Assembly (NCBI GenBank): GCA_900549415.1 | Contig: URNX01000017.1 | Span: forward strand, 1-62,624 | Source: an uncultured bacterium | GTDB lineage: Bacteria; Verrucomicrobiota; Lentisphaeria; Victivallales; UBA1829 | Length of the DNA: 62,624 nucleotides | Reading direction: 5' to 3' | Part shown: in pieces, positions 1 to 8,160 of the stretch | How the letters are laid out: the number at the start of each line of letters is the position of its first letter | Numbering within the stretch: the first letter of the stretch is position 1 | The notes under the pieces: generated by a model | What the model saw: the letters and a program-made list of their open reading frames with translations, nothing else | What the model was told of the DNA's origin: nothing | The model's database searches: none | Program-made: the position numbers and the translations under genes

Positions 1-1
1 A

Positions 2-70
2 CGCACTGTCATCAACTACATCCTCAATCCGTTCGTCAAAGCCCTCGACGAGGGCGTCCGCGAACCCTGA
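2..70 (+). CDS. C-terminal end of an unidentified protein (cut by window start)
   Basis: An open frame runs from the window edge to the TGA at 68-70 and gives about 22 residues ending KALDEGVREP. It is followed 18 nt later by a strong terminator, which supports it as a real gene end. The piece is too short to assign to a family. Confidence 0.55.
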   Translation, partial: RTVINYILNPFVKALDEGVREP

Positions 71-88
71 GGAGGAAAAATCCCCTCC

Positions 89-129
89 AGCGCAGAAACG
101 TTTCTCAAGTTTCTGCGCTTTTATTTTTT
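89..129 (+). terminator. Rho-independent terminator of the upstream gene
   Basis: An 11-bp perfect stem (AGCGCAGAAAC at 89-99 with GTTTCTGCGCT at 109-119) with a 9-nt loop is followed by a T-rich tract to 129. It insulates glnK-amtB from the gene ending at 70. Confidence 0.9.
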
Positions 130-230
130 CTTCAATTTTGTCGTTCCTTTTCCGGAACTTCTTACATTTTTGTAATCAATTTCCCCGACTAAAATCCTTT
201 CTCAGGTTCATTCCCCCTTTTTGAAAAAGT

Positions 231-246
231 TGGCACGCGGGTTGCT
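231..246 (+). promoter_or_regulatory. Sigma-54 (RpoN) promoter of glnK-amtB
   Basis: TGGCACG at 231-237 and TTGCT at 242-246 carry the invariant GG (-24) and GC (-12) of the sigma-54 consensus TGGCACG-N4-TTGCW at the exact spacing. Transcription would start near 257, about 30 nt before the glnK start codon. Sigma-54 promoters need an enhancer-binding activator such as NtrC; I see no clear NtrC site upstream. Position and gene content both fit nitrogen-limitation control. Confidence 0.92.
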
Positions 247-287
247 ACTGTCAGGGCAACATCCGAAAAAAACTTATGGAGGTCGGA

Positions 288-629
288 ATGAAACTGATAA
301 CAGCTTACATCAAGCCGGAACGACTTACTGCCGTGAAGCAGGAGCTGTTCAAGAAGGAAATTTTCAAGATGTCAATCACCAACGCCCTCGGCTGCGGACA
401 ACAGAAAGGCTACATGGAAGCCTACCGCGGCGTTGTGCAGGAAGTCAATCTCCATAAAAAAGTCCGTATGGAGATCGCGGTGAACGACGAATTCGTGGAT
501 CAGACCATCGACGCCATCATCGCGGGAGCCAGAACCGGAACCATCGGCGACGGCAAGATTTTCGTCACGAACCTTGAAAAGTGTATCAGAATCCGCACCG
601 GCGAAACCGGAAACGCGGCAATCGGATAA
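288..629 (+). CDS. glnK: Nitrogen regulatory protein P-II (GlnK/GlnB)
   Basis: 113 aa, the usual length of PII signalling proteins. PII binds ATP/ADP and 2-oxoglutarate and, when paired with AmtB, plugs the ammonium channel under nitrogen sufficiency. The T-loop carries QKGYMEAYRG with the tyrosine at the classical modification position, and the C-terminal signature TGTIGDGKIFV is intact. An in-frame ATG at 276 lies before the GGAGG Shine-Dalgarno (278-282), so ATG 288 is the start. It is 16 nt upstream of amtB in a sigma-54-driven operon, hence glnK rather than glnB. Confidence 0.95.
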   Translation: MKLITAYIKPERLTAVKQELFKKEIFKMSITNALGCGQQKGYMEAYRGVVQEVNLHKKVRMEIAVNDEFVDQTIDAIIAGARTGTIGDGKIFVTNLEKCIRIRTGETGNAAIG

Positions 630-645
630 GAGAAAGGAACTTCAA

Positions 646-1983
646 ATGAAGAAATTTTTACTGACAGCTTTCCTTGCAGCGGTCGGACTCGCCCTGTTTG
701 CGGATGAGGCAGCGGCTCAAACCGCCGTCGCAGCCGCAAAGGGTCCCACGGCGGCAGAGGCGATGTTCTCCGTCAACAACATCTGGATGCTCATCGGAAC
801 CTTCCTCGTGTTCACCATGCACCTCGGCTTCGCCCTGCTTGAAACAGGTCTTACAAGAGCGAAAAACTGCGTGAACATCCTCTGCAAGAACCTTGCAACA
901 CCCTGTATCGGAGTTCTCACCTTCCTGGTTATCGGCTTCGGCCTGATGTATCCGGGCGACTCCTGGGTGCTCGGCAAGTTCCTCGGCTTCGCAGGCGCCG
1001 GACTCAACTGTCCTCCGGGAGCCGCGGGTCTGATCGACTACAACGGCGGAAATTACACCTACTGGACCGACTTCATCTTCCAGGCAATGTTTGCGGCAAC
1101 CGGTGTGACCATCGTTTCCGGTGCGGTCGCAGGACGCATCAAGCTCAGTGCCTATCTGCTCTTCGCAGTCTTCTACGCGGCGTTCGTCTACCCGATCGTC
1201 GGTTCGTGGGGATGGGGCGGCGGCTGGCTTGCAGACCTCAACTTCCATGACCTTGCCGGTTCGACTTTCGTTCACTCGGTCGGCGGCTGGGCGGCTCTTG
1301 CAGGCGTGATCATCATCGGGCCCCGTATCAACAAGTTCGTCGGCGGCGTTTCGATGCCGATCAAGGCGCACAACATGCCCCTCGCAACCATCGGTGTGTT
1401 CCTGCTCTGGCTCGGATGGTTCGGATTCAACGGAGCTTCGGCTTTCAGCGCGGATCCCTACCTGGTCTCCTACATCTTCGTCACGACCACGCTCGCAGCC
1501 TGCGCCGGATGCATGACGGCAATGCTCACCTCCTGGGCGTGCCAGAAGAAGCCTGACCTCTCGATGATGCTCAACGGCGTTCTCGCAGGACTCGTCGCCA
1601 TCACGGCAAGCGCGGACTGCGTCAGCATCACAAGCTCGATCGTAATCGGTGCAATCGGCGGTATCATCGTGGTGCTTGCGGTTTACATGTTCGACCGTCT
1701 GTTCCTTGACGACCCTGTCGGTGCTCTGGCAGTTCACCTGGTCAACGGTGTCTGGGGAACGCTCGCAGTCGGCATCTTCAGCCCGGACTACAAGTTCCTC
1801 CCGCAGCTCATCGGTGTGATTGCAGTCGGTGCGGCCTGCTTCATCAGCGCGTCGATCATCTTCCTCCTGCTGAAGAAGTTCTGGGGACTCCGCTGCTCGG
1901 ATGACGAACAGATCCGCGGCCTTGACCTCAGCGAACACGGAATGGAAGCCTACGGCGGATTCCAGATCTTCCAGAACGAATAA
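646..1983 (+). CDS. amtB: Ammonium transporter (Amt/MEP/Rh family)
   Basis: 445 aa. The N-terminus MKKFLLTAFLAAVGLALF...AAA is a cleavable signal peptide, as in E. coli AmtB, followed by about 11 membrane helices. The twin pore histidines are visible in STFVHSVGGWAAL and in LAVHLVNGVWGTLAVG. The start is ATG 646 after AAAGGA; in-frame codons upstream of it overlap glnK and are not used. It imports ammonium across the inner membrane and is the expected partner of the PII protein upstream. A terminator at 2013-2053 closes the operon. Confidence 0.96.
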   Translation: MKKFLLTAFLAAVGLALFADEAAAQTAVAAAKGPTAAEAMFSVNNIWMLIGTFLVFTMHLGFALLETGLTRAKNCVNILCKNLATPCIGVLTFLVIGFGLMYPGDSWVLGKFLGFAGAGLNCPPGAAGLIDYNGGNYTYWTDFIFQAMFAATGVTIVSGAVAGRIKLSAYLLFAVFYAAFVYPIVGSWGWGGGWLADLNFHDLAGSTFVHSVGGWAALAGVIIIGPRINKFVGGVSMPIKAHNMPLATIGVFLLWLGWFGFNGASAFSADPYLVSYIFVTTTLAACAGCMTAMLTSWACQKKPDLSMMLNGVLAGLVAITASADCVSITSSIVIGAIGGIIVVLAVYMFDRLFLDDPVGALAVHLVNGVWGTLAVGIFSPDYKFLPQLIGVIAVGAACFISASIIFLLLKKFWGLRCSDDEQIRGLDLSEHGMEAYGGFQIFQNE

Positions 1984-2012
1984 GCCGTAAAACAAATCAG
2001 AAACCTCTCTGT

Positions 2013-2053
2013 CCTCCCCGTCCGGACTCCAGTTCGAACGGGGAGGTTTTTTG
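2013..2053 (+). terminator. Terminator of glnK-amtB
   Basis: CCTCCCCGT (2013-2021) pairs with ACGGGGAGG (2038-2046), with further wobble pairs inward, and is followed by TTTTTTG. Confidence 0.9.
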
Positions 2054-2079
2054 TTTCATCGACGGCATTAGTCATAATA

Positions 2080-2125
2080 AGAAACAAAAAAGCAGCAATG
2101 AAGAGGAAAAGCCCCGGCATTGCTG
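2080..2125 (-). terminator. Terminator for the minus-strand nagA-amidase operon
   Basis: CAGCAATG (2093-2100) and CATTGCTG (2118-2125) form an 8-bp stem. Read on the minus strand it is followed by CTTTTTTGTTTCTTATT. It lies about 330 nt beyond the amidase stop codon. Confidence 0.65.
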
Positions 2126-2454
2126 AAAAGCTCAGGACTTTGCAGGAAAAACAAGCGGTCTTCTTTCAAGCGACACAACTCAATGCAATTAAGCGCGGAG
2201 CATCGGCTCTGCTATCATTAAACGAGAGACGAATAACCTTTTATAAAACGAATAAGAGCCTCACCTGCAACAAATGACACCCCGCTTTTTTATTCCAGCC
2301 GATCGGCAAATATCGCATTGCGGGGAACAGAATACTGCGGCAGACTCCGCTCGAAAAATCGGGAAGAGACGGAGGGACCGTCTGCTTACATTGCCTGATT
2401 TTTTGCTGGAGAAATCGCAAGAAGTTTGCCGCGAGGATTACGGCAGCCGCTCTC
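2126..2454. other. Noncoding stretch between operon terminator and amidase gene
   Basis: No convincing coding frame with a ribosome binding site and no RNA gene was seen. A plus-strand frame starting at 2274 runs into the repetitive amidase 3' end and is an antisense shadow. It probably represents the 3' untranslated region of the minus-strand operon. Confidence 0.5.
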
Positions 2455-3750
2455 TCATTTGCCGCTGCGTTTTGTGCGCGTTCCCGGATCGGGGGCGGCT
2501 TTCGGAATCATCTTCATCGACGGTTTTTCACGCTTCGGGACGGGTTTCAGCAATGTGCCGTCATCCTTCGGCGCAGGTTTCAGAAGCGGCGGAACTGGCT
2601 GAAGAAGCGTGCCGTCATCCTTCGGCGCGGGTTTCAGAAGCGGAGCTTCCTGCTTGCGGTCAGCTTTATGTCCGGCTTCAGGTTCTGCCTTTGCAACTTT
2701 GGAAACCGGTTTCGACTGCGTTTTCGGAGCGGGTTTCTTCGGGACGGGTTTGCGCGGTTTCGGCTTTTTCTCCGCAGGTGCGGTTGCGGAAACATAACGC
2801 ATAATACCATCGACGATCGCATTCACCGTATCCCGCTGTCTGCGCCACGTCTGAAGCTGCGAACCTTCGCGGGCGTTCGAGAGGTAACCGGTCTCAATCA
2901 GCACCGCCGGACACGATACATTTTTTATGACATAAAAGCGCGCATGGCGGACGCCGCGGTCATTCGCCTTTGTTTTCCACACGAGCTGACGCTGGATTTC
3001 GTATGCCAGACGGTAGTTGTGGCGGTCAAACGGATTTCCCGGGTTGCGCGTAAAGTTCGCGCGGGAATCGCCCGATGACGGCGCTCCGGCAGGCGTAAGC
3101 GCATAGGTTTCGATGCCGTTGATCGCCTTCTGAACAGAGGCGTTGCAATGAATGGAAATGAACAGATCCGCCTTTGTCTTCTCCCGCATATTGACACGGT
3201 CTTCCAGACTCGGATAGCGGTCGTTTGCGCGCGTCATAATGACATTGAACCCCTTCGCGCGAAGGGCGTCGCGGAGACGCAGCGACATGGCGAGCGTCAG
3301 ATGCTTCTCCCATACGCGGCGGTTCGGCCCCGGCGCGCCGTTGTCCTTGCCGCCATGCCCGGGGTCGATCATGATCGTGCGGACTTTGCGTTTCGAAAGC
3401 GTAGCATTGCGCATCACAGGTTCGATGACTTTGGAAAAATCGAGTTCGGAAATGTAGGGTCTTCCCCCCAGTATTGCCGGGGCATAAAGGTACGTCACGG
3501 CGATTCCGTTCAAAGAACCGTAGCGTTTGTTGAGCGTCATGACGATTTTTGCGTTGCGGAGCGTAAGCGTAATGCGTCCGTTCCGCTCCATATTCATGCT
3601 CATGCCGTAAAAACGTGCGATATCGTTCAGCGAAACATAACGGCGTCCGGCAAACCACTGCACGCGGAGCGTTTTCGGCGTGCTCTGTGCGGAAAGAGTG
3701 AACGGAACCGCAAGGAAAAGAAGAAATATCAAAAACAGAATCCGGTACAT
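2455..3750 (-). CDS. N-acetylmuramoyl-L-alanine amidase (Amidase_3) with Pro/Lys-rich tail
   Basis: 431 aa. A signal peptide (about residues 1-21, ending LSAQS) sends it to the periplasm. Residues about 28-120 form a copper-amine-oxidase-like N-terminal domain, followed by the zinc amidase domain with DPGHGGKDNGA, a zinc-ligand Glu in VWEKHL, ISIHCNAS and the catalytic Glu in LIETGYLSN. It cleaves the lactyl bond between MurNAc and the stem peptide. The C-terminal about 110 residues are low-complexity and contain imperfect repeats of LLKPAPKDDGT, perhaps a wall- or membrane-contacting tail. Its ATG overlaps the thiD stop as TGATG, so it is the last gene of the operon. Confidence 0.9.
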   Translation of the reverse strand: MYRILFLIFLLFLAVPFTLSAQSTPKTLRVQWFAGRRYVSLNDIARFYGMSMNMERNGRITLTLRNAKIVMTLNKRYGSLNGIAVTYLYAPAILGGRPYISELDFSKVIEPVMRNATLSKRKVRTIMIDPGHGGKDNGAPGPNRRVWEKHLTLAMSLRLRDALRAKGFNVIMTRANDRYPSLEDRVNMREKTKADLFISIHCNASVQKAINGIETYALTPAGAPSSGDSRANFTRNPGNPFDRHNYRLAYEIQRQLVWKTKANDRGVRHARFYVIKNVSCPAVLIETGYLSNAREGSQLQTWRRQRDTVNAIVDGIMRYVSATAPAEKKPKPRKPVPKKPAPKTQSKPVSKVAKAEPEAGHKADRKQEAPLLKPAPKDDGTLLQPVPPLLKPAPKDDGTLLKPVPKREKPSMKMIPKAAPDPGTRTKRSGK

Positions 3751-4595
3751 CAGTCGGCAAATCCTTTCCGGAGGTTCGGGGGAAACATGGAATACAGATT
3801 GCTTCCCGTGCGGACATGTCCGAGCAGAGATTCGTAAACAAAGCGTTTTGCATTCCGTGCCGCCTCCGGCAAATCAAGCCCTTTTGCAACTCCGGCGGCA
3901 AGCGCGGAACTGAATGTGCAGCCCGTTCCGTGGGTCGTCAGCTCCGGGAGCTCCAGACGCGGCGAGCGCAGAATCAGTGTTTCCTCGCCGAACAGACACA
4001 CGTCCGCCGACTCCTCCCTGCTCTCGCTGTGTCCGCCTTTGATGACGGAGCCGCAGCCGAATTTTTCGCGGCAGAGCTTCGCCGCAGACTCCATATCGCC
4101 GAGCGTGCGGATGGTCATTCCGGTCAGCAGTTCCGCCTCCATGCGGTTCGGCGTAATCACCGCCGCGCGGGGCAGAATGCGCGTCATCAGAGACTCTATG
4201 GCGTCCTCCTGCAGCAGACGCGATCCGCTGGTGGAGATCATGACGGGGTCGACAATCAGTGGAATATCGAGTCCGTCGAGAGACTCCGCAACCGTTTCGA
4301 TGAGTTCTTTTGAAAAAAGCATTCCGGTTTTGATTGCGCGGACTTCAAACGCGGAAAGAACCGCCCGGATCTGACCACGCAGATTCTCCGGTGTCGCCGC
4401 CTGAATTCCGGTTACGCCGAACGGATTCTGCTCCGTCAGAGCCGTAATTGCGGAACATCCGAAAACACACATTGCGGCGAAAGTCCGCAGATCCGCCTGA
4501 ATACCCGCTCCGCCGCCGCTGTCACTGCCGGCAATGGTCAGTGCAACAGGATAAAAACCGTTCGAGTTCACAATTGTCACCTCATTATTCCGCAA
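3750..4595 (-). CDS. thiD: Hydroxymethylpyrimidine / phosphomethylpyrimidine kinase
   Basis: 281 aa. It phosphorylates HMP and HMP-P to HMP-PP for thiamine synthesis. Family features are the N-terminal ALTIAGSDSGGGAGIQAD, QNPFGVTG, VIKGGH and the C-terminal anion-hole motif THGTGCTFSSALAA. It overlaps the preceding methyltransferase gene by 11 nt and the following amidase by one base, so it is translationally coupled in the nagA operon. No other thiamine gene is nearby, so a salvage role is possible; this is inference. Confidence 0.94.
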   Translation of the reverse strand: MRNNEVTIVNSNGFYPVALTIAGSDSGGGAGIQADLRTFAAMCVFGCSAITALTEQNPFGVTGIQAATPENLRGQIRAVLSAFEVRAIKTGMLFSKELIETVAESLDGLDIPLIVDPVMISTSGSRLLQEDAIESLMTRILPRAAVITPNRMEAELLTGMTIRTLGDMESAAKLCREKFGCGSVIKGGHSESREESADVCLFGEETLILRSPRLELPELTTHGTGCTFSSALAAGVAKGLDLPEAARNAKRFVYESLLGHVRTGSNLYSMFPPNLRKGFAD

Positions 4596-5442
4596 AGAAC
4601 CGTGCGAACATTCCGGCGGGCAGATGCTTGGAGCCGTCCGCTTCCGGAATCAGCATTTCGCCGCATTCAATCCGGTTTGCACTCTCCGGAAACACCGCCG
4701 CAAGACAGCGTCCGAGCGAAACCAGCGAGAAGCCCTGCGAATGGCAGCTCAGAATAATGAAGTGCGGTTCTTTCAAATTCAAAATGGAGCGGCAGTCAAG
4801 AAGAAGCTTCTCAAGACCGTCTTCAATCTTCCAGACCTGCCCCTGCGCGCCGCGTCCGAAACTCGGCGGGTCGAGCGCGATACCGTGATAATGGTTGCCG
4901 CGCCGGGCTTCCCTTGCAGCGAACTTGAGCGCATCGTCACAAATCCAGCGGACGCGGTCTTTGGTTTTCGGATTGAGCGACTGGTTCTTTTTCGCCCATT
5001 CAATGATACCTTTGGAAGCGTCGAGATGACACGCCTCCGCACCGGCTTCCGCCATGGCGAGCGTGGCGCCGCCGGAATAAGCAAACATGTTCAGCGTGCG
5101 CGCCCGTCCAGGAATTCTGGAAACACAGCTGCGCATCCAGTCCCAGTTCGGAGCCTGCTCCGCAAAGAAGCCGAGATGCCCGAAGTTCGTCGGACGCGAC
5201 AGCAAAGTGAGTCCGCCCCAGGACATCAGCCACTCTTCCGCGTGTTTGCGTTTCCAGTTCCAGACTCCGCCTCCGGAGGATTCGCGGCGGAACTCGGCAT
5301 CGGCGGCATTCCATTCGGCCTGCGGGAGCGCGGGCTTCCAGAACGCGTTGAGCGCGGGACGGATGATTCGATATGGTCCGGCCTGCTCCAGTTTGCGGCA
5401 GTTTCCGGAATCAAGAAGACGGTACGGGAGGATTTTTTCCAT
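4585..5442 (-). CDS. Class I SAM-dependent methyltransferase (RlmI-like)
   Basis: 285 aa. The Rossmann core is visible: NMFAYSGGATLAMAEAG (SAM-binding loop), HLDASKGIIEWAKKN (acidic residue contacting SAM ribose), and LDPPSFGRG, an NPPY-like motif IV typical of rRNA cytosine-C5 methyltransferases of the RlmI/RlmK group. The N-terminal PUA domain of RlmI is absent, so this is the shorter related form; the target nucleotide is unknown. Its start overlaps the nagA stop as TAATG. Confidence 0.82.
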   Translation of the reverse strand: MEKILPYRLLDSGNCRKLEQAGPYRIIRPALNAFWKPALPQAEWNAADAEFRRESSGGGVWNWKRKHAEEWLMSWGGLTLLSRPTNFGHLGFFAEQAPNWDWMRSCVSRIPGRARTLNMFAYSGGATLAMAEAGAEACHLDASKGIIEWAKKNQSLNPKTKDRVRWICDDALKFAAREARRGNHYHGIALDPPSFGRGAQGQVWKIEDGLEKLLLDCRSILNLKEPHFIILSCHSQGFSLVSLGRCLAAVFPESANRIECGEMLIPEADGSKHLPAGMFARFFAE

Positions 5443-6605
5443 TATTCTTCAGCCCTGTAAACGATCTGGCCGCGCATAACGGTCATTCGCACTTTGTTGG
5501 TTTTGACGTCGAGAAATGTGATATCGGCCTTTTTGCCGGGTTTGAGCTCACCGCGGGTAATGAGTCCGAGGTCGTGCGCGGGATTGCTTGTGAAACACGC
5601 CGCAGTCGCCGTGTCGGGCATGCCGGAGAAACGGGTGAAATGCAGCCAGCCGGTCTCAAGAGTTGTTGCGGAACCGACGATGCGGCCGTCTTTGTTGACG
5701 ACTGCGCCGTTGCGCTCCCGCGCGTTTGTCGTCTCCGCGGAGGCATGAACGCCGTTGCTGACGCCGATCAGTTTGTCCGCCGGCTTTGTGCGGCTTGCCA
5801 GATCAATCATGCGCGGATGCAGATGACAGCCGTCTGCGATGATTTCGACGGAAACGCGGTTGTCGGTCAGAGCGATGAGCGTAATATCCGGTTCCCGGTG
5901 ATGCAGCGGCGGCATTCCGTTGAACAGATGGGTGCAGCGGCACGCGCCGGCGTCAATGGCACGGAGAACCGCCTCTTCTCCTGCCGCGGAGTGGCCCATG
6001 GACGGGATCACGCCGTTTTCGAGCATAAGCTGAATGAGTTTGTCCGCATGTTCGATTTCAGGAGCGAAGGTCATGAGTTTGATACGTCCGCGTCCGGCGG
6101 CGATGAGCTCCGCGGCAAAGACGGGATCGAAGGGACAGATGCAATCGCAACGCTGGGTTCCGGCTTTTTCAGGATTGATGAAAGGGCCTTCGATATGGAT
6201 CCCCGCCGGATCGGCGCCGTCATGTTCCTGTTCGATCATGTCGGCGAGAATGTCGACGGTTTTGAGCATATCCGCTTTGGGAGCGGTGGTCATGGTCGGG
6301 AAAAAGGTTGTGACGCCGTGCGATGCGAGAGCGAGCGACATCTGGTTCATCAGGGAATTGTCGTTGACGAGAGCGCGGGAGGCGTCGAATCCGCCGGCGC
6401 CGTGTACATGACTGTCGATGAATCCGGGAACGGCATAGGTATCTTCCATTTCGATGACTTCGAGACCTGGTTCCCGGACGAACGCCGACGCTCCGCCCGT
6501 AGCGATGATTTTATCCCGGTCGCAAAGGATTGCGCCGGAAGGGATATTTTCATGCGGAGTCAGACAATGATCCGTAAGGAATAGTTTTCTGTTTTTCGAC
6601 GGCAT
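5442..6605 (-). CDS. nagA: N-acetylglucosamine-6-phosphate deacetylase family protein (catalytic Asp replaced)
   Basis: 387 aa, normal NagA length. NagA deacetylates GlcNAc-6-P to GlcN-6-P. Metal and substrate motifs are present: HVHGAGG, HIEGPFINPEKAGTQ, MGHSAAG and CTHLFNGMPPLHHRE. At the position of the catalytic aspartate (TDA in the family) the sequence reads LIGVSNGVHA, so Asp appears to be Asn and the following loop is shortened. The enzyme may therefore be altered or inactive, or it may be a paralogue with a different substrate. The start is ATG 6605; the open frame extends upstream of it but without family similarity and past the promoter at 6636-6664. Confidence 0.85.
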   Translation of the reverse strand: MPSKNRKLFLTDHCLTPHENIPSGAILCDRDKIIATGGASAFVREPGLEVIEMEDTYAVPGFIDSHVHGAGGFDASRALVNDNSLMNQMSLALASHGVTTFFPTMTTAPKADMLKTVDILADMIEQEHDGADPAGIHIEGPFINPEKAGTQRCDCICPFDPVFAAELIAAGRGRIKLMTFAPEIEHADKLIQLMLENGVIPSMGHSAAGEEAVLRAIDAGACRCTHLFNGMPPLHHREPDITLIALTDNRVSVEIIADGCHLHPRMIDLASRTKPADKLIGVSNGVHASAETTNARERNGAVVNKDGRIVGSATTLETGWLHFTRFSGMPDTATAACFTSNPAHDLGLITRGELKPGKKADITFLDVKTNKVRMTVMRGQIVYRAEE

Positions 6606-6635
6606 AGGCTTCTCTCTTCTGTTTCTTATAGTCGT

Positions 6636-6664
6636 AATATAAAAGCATGGCATTTCAAATTCAA
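6636..6664 (-). promoter_or_regulatory. Sigma-70-type promoter of the nagA operon
   Basis: On the minus strand TTGAAT (6664-6659), a 17-nt spacer and TATATT (6641-6636). The predicted start site is about 25 nt upstream of ATG 6605. Confidence 0.6.
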
Positions 6665-6870
6665 ATGGAATGCGAAAAAAAATTCCGGGAAAAATCCGCG
6701 CATGAAAACTCTGCGCAATTCCCCGCTTGCCAATGGTGGCATTATGCAAAAAAACGGCAAAAAATAAAGGGATGCCGAACCGCGCGCAAAAAGCGAACGG
6801 AACAGGCGCCCCTCTCGCTTCCCGAAAATTTTCTCCGGAGGACACTCCGCCACCCGGAGAGTTTTCCGGA

Positions 6871-8085
6871 TCACTTCAGATTTCCCATGATGAAGCGCGT
6901 CAATTCCAGAATGACGCTGCTTCCGGTTTCGTGCTGCATGCGCTCATGAAGCTCACGACGTTTCAGCGGTGTCGCCAAACGGTTGTAGACAGCCGAAACG
7001 CCATCCGCTTTGCAGACTTCATCGATAAGCCCCATCGAAAACATCACCGGAATATCCTTGATCCGGGTCGCAAAACTGCCGGCATCGTAATACGGAAGCG
7101 TACGGCGCAGACCTTCCGGACGCGTCTTGCCGATCAGATGCGCAAACGGCCAGCCTCCGGCGTAAATATCGCATCCGGCGGGAATCCAGAGCGCGGCGCC
7201 GCTCACCTTCGGCATCAACGCGGCTCCGGCAAGTCCCTGCCATGCGCCCTGACTGCCGCCGAACACCCACAGATTCCGTCCGTCCCACTCCGGCATGTCG
7301 CTCAAACACTCCAGAGCGCGGACCAGGCGCAGAAAGACATTACGCATGTACGGCTTTTCCGGATCGCCCGACTCGAAGCCCCATATCGGATACCCCATAT
7401 ACTCTTTGTCCTTCTCCTCATACCAGGACGGTTCATGCCCGTTCTCCAGTCCGTGCGCATTGACGTCCAGCGCAAGAAAACCTTTCGCCGCCCAGACAGC
7501 AATCCGTCCGTAATCGGAAGACCGGACGCCCGCGCCGTGCGGAAGCAGAATCGCCGGATGTCCGCCGCGAACCGTTTTCGCCGGACGCGCCAGCACGCCG
7601 CGAAGCGGAACGCCGTCGTCTCCTCCGTTCGCCTGCAGAGCGAAAGTGGAAATCAGATCGGAACTGTTCAGCGGCGTCAGCCGCATCTCCGCCGGAATCC
7701 GGTGCAGGGAATCCAGCTGTTTTTTCCAGAATTCATCAAAATCCTCCGGAACCGGAAGGGCGGCTTCAAGGAGCTCCGGCTCCACAAGAGCTCCGATTTT
7801 CCCCGTCGCGTCAAGCTCCCCGTTCCGGAACACCTCAAATATTGCCATGTACCAGCCCGGACGTTCCGCGGTGAAGACGACTCCGGCGGAGCGGTCGCCG
7901 GCGGAGAATTCTCCCTGATTCAGAATGAATTCCCCGTTGTATTTCAGTTGCCAGCGTACCGTTGCATCGAAACAGACCCGATTAGCGGCAAAGGCGATCG
8001 GAGATGCATAAAAGCCGATCGTCTCCCCGACTTTCGCCGGGCGTTCGCAGTGCGTGCCGCAAAGGATCAAAGAACAGGTTCCCAT
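6871..8085 (-). CDS. Acetyl-xylan esterase / cephalosporin-C deacetylase-like alpha/beta hydrolase (CE7 type)
   Basis: 404 aa. The N-terminal about 115 residues form a beta-rich domain, followed by a hydrolase domain starting near PVPEDFDEFWKK, characteristic of AXE1/CE7 enzymes. The nucleophile elbow is VFGGSQGAWQG, the acid is in SMGLIDEVC and the histidine in RMQHET. There is no signal peptide, so it probably acts in the cytoplasm on imported acetylated sugars. It is the last minus-strand gene of the block headed by the AraC regulator and glycyl radical enzyme. A possible stem (CTCCGG/CCGGAG, 6833-6859) lies just beyond its stop codon. Confidence 0.82.
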   Translation of the reverse strand: MGTCSLILCGTHCERPAKVGETIGFYASPIAFAANRVCFDATVRWQLKYNGEFILNQGEFSAGDRSAGVVFTAERPGWYMAIFEVFRNGELDATGKIGALVEPELLEAALPVPEDFDEFWKKQLDSLHRIPAEMRLTPLNSSDLISTFALQANGGDDGVPLRGVLARPAKTVRGGHPAILLPHGAGVRSSDYGRIAVWAAKGFLALDVNAHGLENGHEPSWYEEKDKEYMGYPIWGFESGDPEKPYMRNVFLRLVRALECLSDMPEWDGRNLWVFGGSQGAWQGLAGAALMPKVSGAALWIPAGCDIYAGGWPFAHLIGKTRPEGLRRTLPYYDAGSFATRIKDIPVMFSMGLIDEVCKADGVSAVYNRLATPLKRRELHERMQHETGSSVILELTRFIMGNLK

Positions 8086-8160
8086 TTCATTTTCCTTTTT
8101 TTAATTTTCCGATTCCGTACCTTACCCCGTTTCCGGCGTTTTTCAAGCGGTGGAGACAAA

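Noticed and set aside
658..1995. 445-codon open frame antisense to amtB
   Set aside because: Extremely rich in Glu, Asp, Arg and Cys with no fold signature; shadow of amtB.
2274..2804. Plus-strand frame overlapping the amidase 3' end
   Set aside because: Its length comes from the repetitive Pro/Lys-rich region read antisense; no ribosome site.
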